56,654 nucleotides of DNA from DAOUAT01 sp964551735 (GCA_964551735.1 CAZKEF010000036.1:1-56654); one strand, 5' to 3'. Positions 1 through 8,641 are shown, counted from the stretch's first letter. The notes: generated by a model not told the origin, from the letters alone. Numbers and translations are program-made.

Positions 1-828
1 GACGCCGCGGCCTTTGCGCCCACCAACCGGCTCGACCTGGCCCGCTGGCTGCCCGACTTCGTGCCGCTGTCGTTCTACAAGATGTTCGGCTACCCCACCG
101 GCATGGGCTGCCTGCTGGCTCGCAAAGCGGCGCTGAAGAAGCTGATTCGCCCCTGGTACGCGGGTGGGACGATCACTATCTCGTCGGTGCAAGGGGACGG
201 CCATTACCTGGTCCCGGGCGAGGCCGGCTTCGAGGACGGCACGGTCAACTACCTGAATATCCCCGCGGTCGAGATCGGCCTGCGCCACTTGGCTGCAGTC
301 GGCGTCGAGGTCGTCCACGAGCGCGTCATGTGCCTGGCCGGCTGGCTGATCGACAGTTTGACCGCATTGCGGCATAGCACCGGCCAACCCTTGGCCCGCA
401 TCCACGGTCCCGCAAACCTGGCTCAGCGCGGCGGGACCGTCACCGCCAGCTTTTATGACCGGGACGGCCAGCAGCTCGACGACCGGCGGATCGAAGAGCT
501 CGCCGGCCAGCGGCATATCTCGCTGCGTACCGGCTGCTTCTGCAACCCCGGCGCGGGCGAAGTGGCCCACGGGTTGACGCCGGAGATCATGCGTGAGTTC
601 TTCCGCGGCCCCGCGACCCTGTCGTTCCAGGAGTTGCGCGCGGAGATGCGCGCCCGTTTCGGCAAAGATGTCAGCGCGGTGCGGCTATCAGTGGGCATCG
701 CGTCAACCTTCGCGGACGTGAACGCGTTCATCCGCTTCGCGACGCAATTCCTGGACCGCACCGCGGCCGAGATCGGCGCGGTTGAGGTCACTGAGCCTGG
801 CTGCTCGGTGGATCGGGACGCGGCATAG
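1..828 (+). CDS. Class V aminotransferase, molybdenum cofactor sulfurase-like (5' truncated)
   Basis: The open frame runs in from the left edge (first codon GAC at 1), so the N-terminal part is missing. The PLP-binding lysine lies in SFYKMFGYPTG (Lys at nt 79-81), the signature of eukaryotic-type MoCo sulfurases and related class V aminotransferases. A C-terminal RTGCFCNPGA segment carries the cysteines expected for sulfur handling. The family transfers cysteine sulfur, in MOCOS to the molybdenum cofactor of xanthine-oxidase-type enzymes. No MOSC domain follows; the protein ends shortly after the aminotransferase fold. The next gene starts one base after the stop codon and encodes a regulator whose sensor domain also occurs in molybdate/molybdopterin proteins, which supports a molybdenum role. 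A plain cysteine desulfurase-like function remains possible. Confidence 0.82.
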   Translation, partial: DAAAFAPTNRLDLARWLPDFVPLSFYKMFGYPTGMGCLLARKAALKKLIRPWYAGGTITISSVQGDGHYLVPGEAGFEDGTVNYLNIPAVEIGLRHLAAVGVEVVHERVMCLAGWLIDSLTALRHSTGQPLARIHGPANLAQRGGTVTASFYDRDGQQLDDRRIEELAGQRHISLRTGCFCNPGAGEVAHGLTPEIMREFFRGPATLSFQELRAEMRARFGKDVSAVRLSVGIASTFADVNAFIRFATQFLDRTAAEIGAVEVTEPGCSVDRDAA

Positions 829-829
829 C

Positions 830-1930
830 ATGGATAAATCCCCTCTCTACCTGCAAATCGCCGATGCCGTCCGGCAAGAACTGCTGGCGGGGACGCTGCG
901 CCCCGGCGACTTGCTACCCACCGTGCGCGAGATGGCTGAACGCTGGCGCTGCACACCAGGAACCGTGCAGCAGGCCTACAAGGAGCTGGCGCGACTGGGC
1001 CTGGCCATCAGCCGAGCGGGCCAGGGTACCCGCATCGGGGCAGCACTGCCCCCGCCCGATCCAGGCCAGGGGCCGCTGCGCCATGCCGCGCTGGTGCACC
1101 AGGCCGAGGCATTCCTGCTAGAGGTGCTGGCTGCGGGCCACACCCCCGGCGAGGCCGAGGCCGCGTTCCGGGCTGCGCTTGACCGCTGGCGAGCCATGGC
1201 CGATACGCCGAGCGCCGCGCCGGCCAGCACCCTCCGCTTCGCCGGCAGCCACGACCCGGCGGTCTCCTGGCTGGCCGCCCGCTTCCCGGAGATCTGCGCC
1301 GGCTGCGCGCTGGAAGTCGCGTTCACCGGCAGCCTGGGCGGGCTGATCGCGCTGGCCGAGGGCAAGGCCGACCTGGCGGGCAGCCACCTGTGGGACGCGG
1401 AGAGCGGCGCCTACAACGCGCCCTTCGTCCGCCGCCTGCTGCCGGGCCGCCGCGTGGCGCTGCTGACCCTGGCGCGGCGCCGCCTGGGGCTGCTCGTGCC
1501 GCCCGGCAATCCGGCAGCCTTGGTCGATCTGGCGGACCTGACGCGGCCCGGCCTGCGCATGGTAAACCGGGCCCGCGGCACCGGCACGCGCGTCTGGCTC
1601 GACGCGCGACTGGCGCGCCGCGGCATCGTGCCCCACGCTATCTCCGGCTACGAACAAGAGGCGTCCACCCACGCGGAAGTCGCCTCCGCTGTGGCTGAGG
1701 GCCGCGCGGACGCAGGCCTGGCCGTCGAAGCTGCAGCGCTCGCCTACGGCCTGGGTTTCGTGCTCCTCACCACAGAACCTTACGACCTGGTCATCCCGGC
1801 CGAGACATGGGAGAAACCGCCGGTGCAGGCGTTGGCGGACTGGCTGGCGACCGCAGAGGCACGGAACGCGATCACATTACTGGGCGGATACGAGACGGAG
1901 GAGACGGGGCAGGTCACGTGGGTGGGGTGA
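830..1930 (+). CDS. GntR-type winged-helix regulator with PBP-like sensor domain
   Basis: About 366 residues. I chose ATG 830 because the product then begins MDKSPLYLQIADAV, the usual start of GntR-family winged helices, and it is one base past the preceding stop. Residues about 1-70 form the GntR DNA-binding domain (LRPGDLLPTVREMAE, then GTVQQAYKELARLG). Residues about 120-350 resemble the PBP_like domain (Pfam PF12727), which is found in MoeA fusions and molybdate-type regulators: LRFAGSHDPAVSWLA, DLAGSHLWDAESG, MVNRARGTGTRVWLD and a final PYDLVIP segment. It probably represses or activates genes in response to a small ligand, perhaps molybdate or a cofactor precursor. Ligand and target are inferred from the adjacent MoCo-sulfurase-like gene. 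Confidence 0.82.
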   Translation: MDKSPLYLQIADAVRQELLAGTLRPGDLLPTVREMAERWRCTPGTVQQAYKELARLGLAISRAGQGTRIGAALPPPDPGQGPLRHAALVHQAEAFLLEVLAAGHTPGEAEAAFRAALDRWRAMADTPSAAPASTLRFAGSHDPAVSWLAARFPEICAGCALEVAFTGSLGGLIALAEGKADLAGSHLWDAESGAYNAPFVRRLLPGRRVALLTLARRRLGLLVPPGNPAALVDLADLTRPGLRMVNRARGTGTRVWLDARLARRGIVPHAISGYEQEASTHAEVASAVAEGRADAGLAVEAAALAYGLGFVLLTTEPYDLVIPAETWEKPPVQALADWLATAEARNAITLLGGYETEETGQVTWVG

Positions 1931-1960
1931 CACACAGAGGCGAGCTGCGACACTGACATA

Positions 1961-1984
1961 ACGGGGGCAGCCTGCTGCCCCCGT
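1961..1984. terminator. Stem-loop between convergent genes
   Basis: A perfect 10-bp inverted repeat, ACGGGGGCAG / CTGCCCCCGT, with a CCTG loop, lies between the convergent GntR gene and the SPFH gene. It has no long T-run, so it may act as a bidirectional terminator or 3'-end stabiliser. Confidence 0.6.
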
Positions 1985-2016
1985 ATGCAGTGAACGAACC
2001 CTCAGGGGATTCGAAC

Positions 2017-2811
2017 TCAGTCTTCGGCTGGCGGCGTCTGGCTCGATCCGCCGACCATGCCGGCGAACGCCTTCATGAACTCCAACGGCACCGGGAACAG
2101 GATGGTGGAGTTCTTTTCGACGGCGATCTCGGTCAAGGTTTGCAGATAGCGAAGCTGGATGGCGGCTGGCTGCTGGGCAATGACCTGAGCTGCTTGCGTC
2201 AGTTGGGTGGAGGCCACATATTCGCCCTCGGCATGGATGATCTTGGCACGCTTCTCGCGCTCGGCCTCGGCCTGTTTCGCCATCGCGCGCTTCATGGTGT
2301 CGGGCAGCTCCACGTCCTTGACCTCGACGATGCTGACCTTGATGCCCCAAGGCTCGGTCTGCTCGTCAATGATCTGCTGTAACCTCTGGTTGATCTCGTC
2401 GCGATGCGCCAGCAGGTCGTCCAGGTCCGATTGGCCCAGCACGGAGCGCAGGCTGGTCTGGGCGATCTGCCAGGTGGCGCGGCGGAAGTCCTCGACTTTG
2501 ACGATGGCGTCGGACGGGTTGACCACGCGGAAATAGGCCACCGCGTTGACCTTGACAGTAACGTTGTCCCTGGTGATCGCTTCCTGTGAGGGAATATCCA
2601 GCGTCACCACCCGCAAGTCAACCTTCGCCATGCGGTCAATGAAGGGGATGATGAAGAAGAGGCCGGGCCCCTTCGCGCCGACCAGGCGACCGAGGCGAAA
2701 GATAACGCCGCGCTCGTATTCCTGCACCACTTTGATTGCTGAACTGGCCAGCGCCAATAGTGCCAGGATGATGATCCCGAAGGACGTCAGAAAGTTGACC
2801 AGAACTTGCAT
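2017..2811 (-). CDS. SPFH/band 7 membrane protein (slipin/stomatin-like)
   Basis: About 264 residues. ATG 2811 is preferred to the in-frame ATG at 2829 because a GGAGG ribosome site lies 8 nt upstream of it. The N-terminus (residues 1-25) is one hydrophobic anchor. The SPFH domain follows, with the stomatin hallmarks QEYERGVIFRLGR, GPGLFFIIPFID and RVVTLDIPSQEAITRDNV, then the helical region VELPDTMKRAMAKQAEAERE. Such proteins form oligomeric membrane scaffolds and usually pair with an NfeD-like partner; none is present in this window. The gene is transcribed alone from its own promoter and ends at a stem-loop shared with the convergent regulator. Cellular role is not predictable beyond membrane organisation. 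Confidence 0.92.
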   Translation of the reverse strand: MQVLVNFLTSFGIIILALLALASSAIKVVQEYERGVIFRLGRLVGAKGPGLFFIIPFIDRMAKVDLRVVTLDIPSQEAITRDNVTVKVNAVAYFRVVNPSDAIVKVEDFRRATWQIAQTSLRSVLGQSDLDDLLAHRDEINQRLQQIIDEQTEPWGIKVSIVEVKDVELPDTMKRAMAKQAEAEREKRAKIIHAEGEYVASTQLTQAAQVIAQQPAAIQLRYLQTLTEIAVEKNSTILFPVPLEFMKAFAGMVGGSSQTPPAED

Positions 2812-2912
2812 TGTGCATTCCTCCGTCAAGTATGGTTAGGGGCGGCGATTCCGCCCTACAGCGTTTTCCGGCGCTGGCAGAAACATAAGTACACGCCGGA
2901 CTTCACAATAGC

Positions 2913-2942
2913 ATTATACCTCAGGTGTTCCGAAAACCACAA
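2913..2942 (-). promoter_or_regulatory. Promoter for the SPFH gene
   Basis: Minus-strand TTGTGG, 18-bp spacer, TATAAT, about 100 nt upstream of the SPFH start. The -10 is perfect and the -35 is weak. It is divergent from the glycosyltransferase promoter at 2959. Confidence 0.5.
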
Positions 2943-2958
2943 CGTGAACGAAATGTAT

Positions 2959-2987
2959 TTGACGAGAGGACTGCTACGTGATATGAT
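2959..2987 (+). promoter_or_regulatory. Sigma-70-type promoter of the forward glycan operon
   Basis: TTGACG (2959-2964), exact 17-bp spacer, TATGAT (2982-2987). The expected start site is near 2994, upstream of the hairpin at 3010 and the glycosyltransferase start at 3072. Confidence 0.65.
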
Positions 2988-3009
2988 GTAAATACAATGG
3001 GTCACTGAA

Positions 3010-3053
3010 GCCCTCCCGTAGCGAATTATCGCCTGCGCGGAGGGCCTATTTTT
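3010..3053 (+). terminator. Terminator-like hairpin in the glycosyltransferase leader
   Basis: GCCCTCC (3010-3016) pairs with GGAGGGC (3039-3045) and is followed by TATTTTT (3047-3053). It begins about 16 nt after the predicted transcription start and ends 18 nt before the ATG, so it may act as an attenuator. Confidence 0.55.
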
Positions 3054-3071
3054 GGCGGGCAAAGCAGAGTC

Positions 3072-4181
3072 ATGCACATCGGTATTGATGCAAGATTGGT
3101 GTACCACACCCGTGCCGGCATCGGCGAGTACACGCTCCGCCTAACGCAGGCGCTGGCCGAGCTGTATCCCGATCAGCGGTTTACCCTGCTCCAAGATGCG
3201 CGCGCAGGGCAGGCGTTCGTGAAGGCCGACAATGTCGCTATCGCGCGGACCCGCGTTCCCTCCCACCATCGGGCCGAGCAGCTTTTGTTGCCCTGGGTTG
3301 TGCGCGCGCTCGGCGTTGATGTGTTTCACAGCCCCGATTTCATCCCACCGTTCCGCGCCCGGGGCCGATCCGTCATCACGATCCATGACCTTGCTTTTCT
3401 GATCTACCCGCACTTCTTGACCAAAGATGCCGCGCGCTACTACGGCCAGATTGACCGGGCCGTTCGTCACGCCGACCAGATCATCGCCGTCTCACAAAGC
3501 ACCAAGAACGACCTGGTCCGCATGCTAGGCGCGCCAGAGGACAAGATCACTGTGATTTATGAGGCGGCCGACCCGGTATTCCGGCCGTTGGATCGCATCG
3601 CCAGTTGGCGCCATGTCCATGAAATCTACGATCTGCCTGAAGATTACATCCTGTTCGTCAGCACCATCGAGCCGCGGAAAAACATCGGCGCACTGCTGCG
3701 CGCCTACCGCCGCTTGCGTGACGACTACCGGCTGACGCCCGACCTGGCGTTGGGCGGCTCGCCCGGCTGGCTCAGCGATGATATTTACAACCTGGTGGAC
3801 AAACTGGATCTGCGGCCGTACTGCCACTTCCTGGGCCGCGTGGCCGCCCATGACCTCGTTCATCTGTACAATGCGGCTCGCGTCCTGGTGCACCCGGCAT
3901 TCTACGAAGGGTTTGGCCTGACTCCGCTGGAAGCGATGGCGTGCGGTACGCCGGTGATCGTTTCCAACGTATCCAGCCTGCCGGAAGTTGTCGGCGATGC
4001 GGCGCTCCTGATTGATCCTGAGCACGACGAGGAGATCACGGTCGCGCTGTGGCGCATCTTGAGCGACGATGGACTCTTTGAGTCGCTCCGCGCTAAAGGG
4101 CTGCAACGGGCGGCTGCCTTTTCGTGGCATCGTGCCGCCGAACAGACGATGGCCGTCTACCTGAAAGCTGCCGGCCAGTGA
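3072..4181 (+). CDS. Glycosyltransferase family 4
   Basis: 369 residues, a normal full length for GT4. The N-terminal Rossmann half starts MHIGIDARLVYHTRAGIGEY. The C-terminal nucleotide-sugar half carries the retaining GT-B signature: FVSTIEPRKNI, FYEGFGLTPLEAMACGTPVI and NVSSLPEVVGDAALLI. The glutamates of the EGFGL(x)PLE motif are present. It would transfer a sugar from an activated donor to a glycan or lipid-linked acceptor at the cytoplasmic membrane; donor and acceptor cannot be read from sequence. First gene of a four-gene forward cluster (GT4, GT4, GT9, methyltransferase). No strong Shine-Dalgarno precedes the ATG. Family confidence is high, specificity unknown. Confidence 0.9.
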   Translation: MHIGIDARLVYHTRAGIGEYTLRLTQALAELYPDQRFTLLQDARAGQAFVKADNVAIARTRVPSHHRAEQLLLPWVVRALGVDVFHSPDFIPPFRARGRSVITIHDLAFLIYPHFLTKDAARYYGQIDRAVRHADQIIAVSQSTKNDLVRMLGAPEDKITVIYEAADPVFRPLDRIASWRHVHEIYDLPEDYILFVSTIEPRKNIGALLRAYRRLRDDYRLTPDLALGGSPGWLSDDIYNLVDKLDLRPYCHFLGRVAAHDLVHLYNAARVLVHPAFYEGFGLTPLEAMACGTPVIVSNVSSLPEVVGDAALLIDPEHDEEITVALWRILSDDGLFESLRAKGLQRAAAFSWHRAAEQTMAVYLKAAGQ

Positions 4182-4218
4182 GCCAGCGCGCAAACCGCTC
4201 GACTGCCCAAGGAACCCG

Positions 4219-5499
4219 ATGGCGCGTATCCTGATCCTGACACCGCAATTGCCCGTCCCGCCCCAAGCCCTCACCGGCACGTCGCAGGGCACTACCATCC
4301 GCAACTTCAACCTGCTTGCGGGCCTGTCCAAACGTCACGAGATTGATTTGGTCTCGTTCCTGGCCCCCGATGAGGCCGATCCGGCCGGAGTTGAAGCGCC
4401 GCCGAGCCCGGTGAGTTTGTTACAGCGCTATTGCCGGGAAATCATCACCCTGCCCCAGCCACCACGGACCACAGCCCAACGTGTGCGCGACACCTTTCTT
4501 TCGCCCCTGCCTGATATGGCGCTGCGCCTGGCGTCGGCGGCGATGCATCAGAGAGTGGCGCGTTTGTTAGCGCGGCAGCCTGGCAATTGTGACGTGATTC
4601 AGATCGAAGGCATCGAGATGGCCCCCTATGCCTTGACCTGGCTGGAGAACAGGGACCCGGCGCGCACTGGCAGCACTTCCCCCATCGTCATCTTCGATGA
4701 TCACAACGCCGAATATGTGCTGCAGCAGCGTGCCTTTCTTACCGACGTACGCCAACCACGACGCTGGCCGGCTGCGGCCTATTCCTTCGTGCAGTGGCGC
4801 AAGCTGGTAGGCTATGAGCGTCGCATCTGCCGGCTGGCCGACCGGGTAGCAGCCGTGTCAGAGGCGGATCGGGATGCGCTGTTGCGCTTGGCGCCAGGGC
4901 TTGAAGTGACAGTCGTGCCCAATGGGGTTGACCTGGACTTCCTGCGGCCGGGCGTTGTGCATCCCCAACCAGATATGGTAGAGCATGCATTGGTCTTTAC
5001 CGGCAAAATGGACTACCGCCCTAACGTGGATGGCGTGCTCTGGTTCGTCGAGACGGTGTTGCCGCTGGTGCAGGCCAGTGTCCCTGCTGTCCACTTCTAC
5101 GCGGTGGGCCAGCAACCGCACGCGCGCCTGGCTGCGTTGGCCGCGCATCCAGCAGTGACCGTGACCGGCCGCGTGCCTGATGTGCGGCCCTACATTGCCG
5201 GGGCTGGCGTCTACGTGACACCGCTGCGCATCGGTGGCGGGACCCGGCTGAAAGTATTGGAAGCGATGGCCATGGGCCAGGCCATGGTGTCAACCCGGCT
5301 GGGGTGCGATGGCTTTCCGTTTGTCCATGGCCGGGAGGTGCTCTTTGCTGATGAGCCGGCCGAATTCGCCGATGCTGTTGTCCGGTTGCTGCAAAACCGC
5401 GGTCAGGCAGCCACCTTGGGCAAGGCCGCGCGTGCCTACGTCGAGCAGCACTACGGGTGGGACGCGATCGTGCCGAAGTTCGAGGCGCTTTACCGATGA
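4219..5499 (+). CDS. Glycosyltransferase family 4 (second of the cluster)
   Basis: 426 residues, with AAGGA a few bases before the ATG. The N-terminus MARILILTPQLPVPPQ and the internal IFDDHNAEYVLQQR are typical of GT4 enzymes of exopolysaccharide clusters. The donor-binding half has VVPNGVDLDFLRPG, LVFTGKMDYRPNVDGVLWF and GGGTRLKVLEAMAMGQAMVS, where the catalytic-type glutamate sits. It ends in an ATGA overlap with the GT9 gene, so the two are probably translationally coupled. Substrates unknown. Confidence 0.9.
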   Translation: MARILILTPQLPVPPQALTGTSQGTTIRNFNLLAGLSKRHEIDLVSFLAPDEADPAGVEAPPSPVSLLQRYCREIITLPQPPRTTAQRVRDTFLSPLPDMALRLASAAMHQRVARLLARQPGNCDVIQIEGIEMAPYALTWLENRDPARTGSTSPIVIFDDHNAEYVLQQRAFLTDVRQPRRWPAAAYSFVQWRKLVGYERRICRLADRVAAVSEADRDALLRLAPGLEVTVVPNGVDLDFLRPGVVHPQPDMVEHALVFTGKMDYRPNVDGVLWFVETVLPLVQASVPAVHFYAVGQQPHARLAALAAHPAVTVTGRVPDVRPYIAGAGVYVTPLRIGGGTRLKVLEAMAMGQAMVSTRLGCDGFPFVHGREVLFADEPAEFADAVVRLLQNRGQAATLGKAARAYVEQHYGWDAIVPKFEALYR

Positions 5500-6785
5500 A
5501 CGGTGGAGCGCCTGCTGCTGGCTCGAATAACCGAGAGAGCACCCTGAGCCCGTCGAAGCATGTCCTGGGCACAGTCGAAGGGGGTGCGGCCTCAGCATCG
5601 GGCCAGGCATCCTTCGACGAGCTCAGGATGCCTGATGGGCAGCCGCTACCCAATCAACGCTCTGTGCGTGCGCGCGTCCGGCTGGCGATGCTGCGGCTGA
5701 TCGGACACGCGTACGCACGGCGGGCGCCGGCCGGTGCGCCGAGCTCAGTGCTGCTGGTGCGACCCGATCACCTCGGGGATATGCTGTTCTTGACGCCTGG
5801 TCTGGCCGCACTGCGGTGCGCGCTGCCCGGCGCGCGCATCACCGTGCTGGCCGGCCCCTGGGCGGCCGAGGTGCTGCGCGGAAACCCACACGCGGACGCT
5901 GTGCTCACCTGCCCCTTCCCGGGCTTCGAGCGCAGGCCCAAGGCCAGTTTAGCCGGGCCTTACCGGTTGTTGTCCGCACAGTCACAAGCGTTGCGTGGCG
6001 ATTATGATACCGCGGTCATCCTGCGGTTCGATCACTGGTGGGGCGCATGGCTGGCGGCCGCGGCCGGTATCCCGCGGCGCATCGGCTACGCCTGGCCTGA
6101 GGTCCAGCCGTTCCTGACGCAGGCGGTGCCCTACCAACCCGGCCGCCACGAAGTGCTACAAAACGCGACGCTGCTGGCCGCGTTAGCGCCTGGCCGCCAA
6201 CCAGAGCTCCCATCGACACGGTTCTACCTGACCGAGGTCGATCGGGCCTGGGCTGCTGCCTGGCTGGCGCAACACGGTGCAAACGATGTTCGTCTGGTGG
6301 CGATCCACCCGGGCGCGGGCGCGGCGGTGAAGCAGTGGCCGCCAGCCGCCTGGGCTGAGGTCGCATCCGCGCTGGGCGCACAACAGGGCACACACATCCT
6401 GTTAACGGGCGGGCCAACCGAGCGCAAGTTGGCTGATGCAGTGGCGTCCGGGGCCAGCGCACCCATGCTGAACGCGGCAGGCCAGACGACCCTGGGGCAG
6501 CTTGCCGCGTTGTACGAGCGTTGCGCGCTGGTGCTCGGCTCAGACAGCGGCCCACTGCACCTGGCCGTGGCTGTGGGCGCGGCCACGGTGCACCTCCACG
6601 GGCCAGTCTCCGCCGATAAGTTCGGGCCGTGGGGCGATCCGGCCAGACAACGGGTAGTATCCAGCAACTGGCGCTGCGCCCCCTGCGACCGCCTGAACTG
6701 GCCGATCGAAGCCTTGCCGCAACATGCCTGCATGACAGCGATTTCGCCGACCCAGGTAATCGCGCTGGCCCAATCGCTGTTATGA
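5496..6785 (+). CDS. Glycosyltransferase family 9 (heptosyltransferase-like)
   Basis: About 429 residues from ATG 5496, which overlaps the previous stop as ATGA; GAGG about 10 nt upstream fits this start. The GT9 fold is clear from residue about 85: LLVRPDHLGDMLFLTPGLAALR, VAIHPGAGAAVKQWP and the late LVLGSDSGPLHLAVAVGAATV. GT9 enzymes add heptose or related sugars to lipid-linked glycans. The first 64 codons or so are odd: they contain a palindromic dispersed element (5545-5632) that encodes residues with no place in the family. ATG 5688 is an alternative start just before the conserved fold. If 5688 is correct, the element is intergenic and the coupling is lost. Confidence 0.85.
   Translation: MNGGAPAAGSNNRESTLSPSKHVLGTVEGGAASASGQASFDELRMPDGQPLPNQRSVRARVRLAMLRLIGHAYARRAPAGAPSSVLLVRPDHLGDMLFLTPGLAALRCALPGARITVLAGPWAAEVLRGNPHADAVLTCPFPGFERRPKASLAGPYRLLSAQSQALRGDYDTAVILRFDHWWGAWLAAAAGIPRRIGYAWPEVQPFLTQAVPYQPGRHEVLQNATLLAALAPGRQPELPSTRFYLTEVDRAWAAAWLAQHGANDVRLVAIHPGAGAAVKQWPPAAWAEVASALGAQQGTHILLTGGPTERKLADAVASGASAPMLNAAGQTTLGQLAALYERCALVLGSDSGPLHLAVAVGAATVHLHGPVSADKFGPWGDPARQRVVSSNWRCAPCDRLNWPIEALPQHACMTAISPTQVIALAQSLL
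5545..5632. repeat. Palindromic dispersed-type element in or before the GT9 gene
   Basis: TGAGCCCGTCGAAG (5545-5558) is matched in inverted orientation by CTTCGACGAGCTCA (5612-5625) with one mismatch. The right part is itself a hairpin, GGCATCCT ... AGGATGCC (5606-5632). The arrangement is that of a REP/MITE-like intergenic element. Confidence 0.6.
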
Positions 6786-6820
6786 TGGGTCAGACCAGAA
6801 CTCAAAAAGGAGTCATCTAG

Positions 6821-7600
6821 ATGCCCTCAACCCCCATGCTGACCGTGTTGGAAGAGGACCGCCACTGGTGGTTCGCCTCGCGCACGCGCGCCATCTTGGC
6901 CTACCTGGATCGCCACGTGGGCCCTGGCCGACATTTGCACGTACTGGATATAGGCTGCGGCGCAGCCAATATGACCCACCATCTGCGCCACTACGGTCAG
7001 GTAGTGGGCATAGATAACAACCCCAGGCCACTGGCGGTGGCCCGCGAGCGTGGGCTGGAAGCCCATCAAGGCGCGGCCGACAACCTGCCGTTTGACGCCG
7101 ACACATTTGATCTGGTGGCTTTGCTGGACACCGTGGAGCACGTCCCGGCCGAGGACAAGGTCTTCCAGGAGTGCAGGCGCGTGCTGCAAGGGCCTGACCT
7201 GGCTGCTGGCAAGCGGGGCGGCTATCTATTGGTGACCGTGCCTGCCTTCATGTTCCTGTGGAGCCACAACGATGTCATCAACATGCATCAGCGCCGCTAC
7301 ACCGTGCCGGAGCTACGAGCGAAGCTGACACACCACGGGTTCAAGGTGCTGCGCATCTCCTACAACAACTTTTTCATCTTTCCGCTGGCTGCGGCCCTGA
7401 TCCTGCTGCGCCGCGGGCACGCGGAACCGGAACTGGCCTCCCCCCATTTCGATGAAGAGGCCTACCAGGTGGAGATGGAGCCTGCATCACCGTTGGTTAA
7501 CGGCATCTTGACATGGGTGGGGAAACTTGAGACTGCCCTGCTGCGCCGGGTCAACCTGCCATTCGGCACATCGATCATCGCCATCGCCGAGAAAACGTGA
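6821..7600 (+). CDS. Class I SAM-dependent methyltransferase
   Basis: 259 residues, AAGGAG about 7 nt before the ATG. SAM-binding motif I is VLDIGCGAANMTHHL (about residues 45-60), followed by the acidic VVGIDNNPRPL, then NLPFDADTFDLVALLDTVEHV and LLVTVPAFMFLWS. This resembles the Methyltransf_11 group found in polysaccharide clusters. It lies 35 bp after the GT9 gene on the same strand and probably methylates a sugar or lipid-linked intermediate, possibly as a chain-capping step. The C-terminal part has a hydrophobic stretch (FFIFPLAAALILLRRG) that could associate with the membrane. Confidence 0.85.
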   Translation: MPSTPMLTVLEEDRHWWFASRTRAILAYLDRHVGPGRHLHVLDIGCGAANMTHHLRHYGQVVGIDNNPRPLAVARERGLEAHQGAADNLPFDADTFDLVALLDTVEHVPAEDKVFQECRRVLQGPDLAAGKRGGYLLVTVPAFMFLWSHNDVINMHQRRYTVPELRAKLTHHGFKVLRISYNNFFIFPLAAALILLRRGHAEPELASPHFDEEAYQVEMEPASPLVNGILTWVGKLETALLRRVNLPFGTSIIAIAEKT

Positions 7601-7612
7601 TCAAAGAGGGTG

Positions 7613-8596
7613 TCACCATTCCAACGCCAGCAGTACGGCCAGGTCCTCGGCCGTATGCGTCCCACGCACACGCACCCGCTTGAGCTCGAAAACGCCGTCT
7701 TGCGTGTGCGTAGCCCCCTGCTGGATCGTCAGCCCGCCCCAGTAATGTGCCGAACGGAACACGGCGATCACCTGCGCGTCGTACTTGCCCGAAGGGTAAG
7801 CGAGCCAGCGAGGGTGATAGCCCAGGTGCTCCTCGATGGACTCCTTGCTCCCCAAAGCCTGCCATACCAGGTAATCGGTATCCTTGCCGCTCAGATCAGG
7901 ATGGTCGCGGCTATGCGAGCCGAAGCGCTGGCCGGCCGCCGCCATCTCCTCGATCTGGGGCCAGGTCATGTATCCGGGCCGCTCCTGGTTAACGAAGTCG
8001 GTCACGATGAAAAAATGGCCCACCAGGCCGCGGTCCCGCAGGCGGGGGAAGGCCTCGATATAGTTGTCCACATAACCATCATCAAACGTCAGCACCACGG
8101 GCTTCCCGGGTAATTCGCGTCCTATCGTCAGCGCGTAGAGCAGATCATCCAGTGTGATGACGCGGTATCCCGCTGTCACCAGGTAGTCCAAGTGCTCGGC
8201 GAAACGCTCCGGCGCGACGGACAGGTCGCGGCGATAGATATCCGCGTCTGCCGGCGGCTCAGAGACGTAATGGTACATCAGGATAGGCACGCGCAAGGCT
8301 CGCGTCTCGCCGTCCGGTGTCGGGCCGGGGGTGGGCGTTGCCGTCGCAGTGGCGGTAGCCGTCGGCGCGGTTGTGGGGATCGGGAACCGCGTTGCGGTCG
8401 GGGCAGCCGTGGGCAGCATGGCCGGCGTGGCCGACGGTGTCAGGCTGGGCGGAATGTTCGTGGGTGCAAGGCTTGGGGCCAGGGTGATGGCATCCGCTGG
8501 CAGGCTGGTGAGCGGCGTTGGCGCACAACCCGCCGCAGCCAAGGCCACCAAGCATGCCAAAACGCTGATCCGCCAACCAAATACCGAATGTCTCAC
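7613..8596 (-). CDS. Lipoprotein polysaccharide deacetylase (CE4/NodB domain)
   Basis: 327 residues. The N-terminus is a lipoprotein signal: positive RHSVFGWR, a hydrophobic core, then LAAAGC with the lipidated Cys near residue 24. A long Thr/Pro/Ala linker (about residues 30-95) is a typical cell-wall spacer. The NodB domain follows: PILMYHYVS, PVVLTFDDGYVDNY (metal-binding Asp and catalytic Asp in FDDG), GSHSRDHPDL (metal-binding His) and LAYPSGKYD. Such enzymes remove N-acetyl groups from cell-wall or extracellular polysaccharides outside the membrane. It is convergent with the glycosyltransferase operon and has its own promoter. Confidence 0.92.
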   Translation of the reverse strand: MRHSVFGWRISVLACLVALAAAGCAPTPLTSLPADAITLAPSLAPTNIPPSLTPSATPAMLPTAAPTATRFPIPTTAPTATATATATPTPGPTPDGETRALRVPILMYHYVSEPPADADIYRRDLSVAPERFAEHLDYLVTAGYRVITLDDLLYALTIGRELPGKPVVLTFDDGYVDNYIEAFPRLRDRGLVGHFFIVTDFVNQERPGYMTWPQIEEMAAAGQRFGSHSRDHPDLSGKDTDYLVWQALGSKESIEEHLGYHPRWLAYPSGKYDAQVIAVFRSAHYWGGLTIQQGATHTQDGVFELKRVRVRGTHTAEDLAVLLALEW

Positions 8597-8641
8597 CCTC
8601 TCACCTGCGTAAGGTTATCGCTGTCAAATGCTCAGTAACAA

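Noticed and set aside
1990..2020. tRNA-like TTCGAAC sequence after the GntR gene
   Set aside because: No cloverleaf can be formed; it is part of the 3' flank of the SPFH gene.
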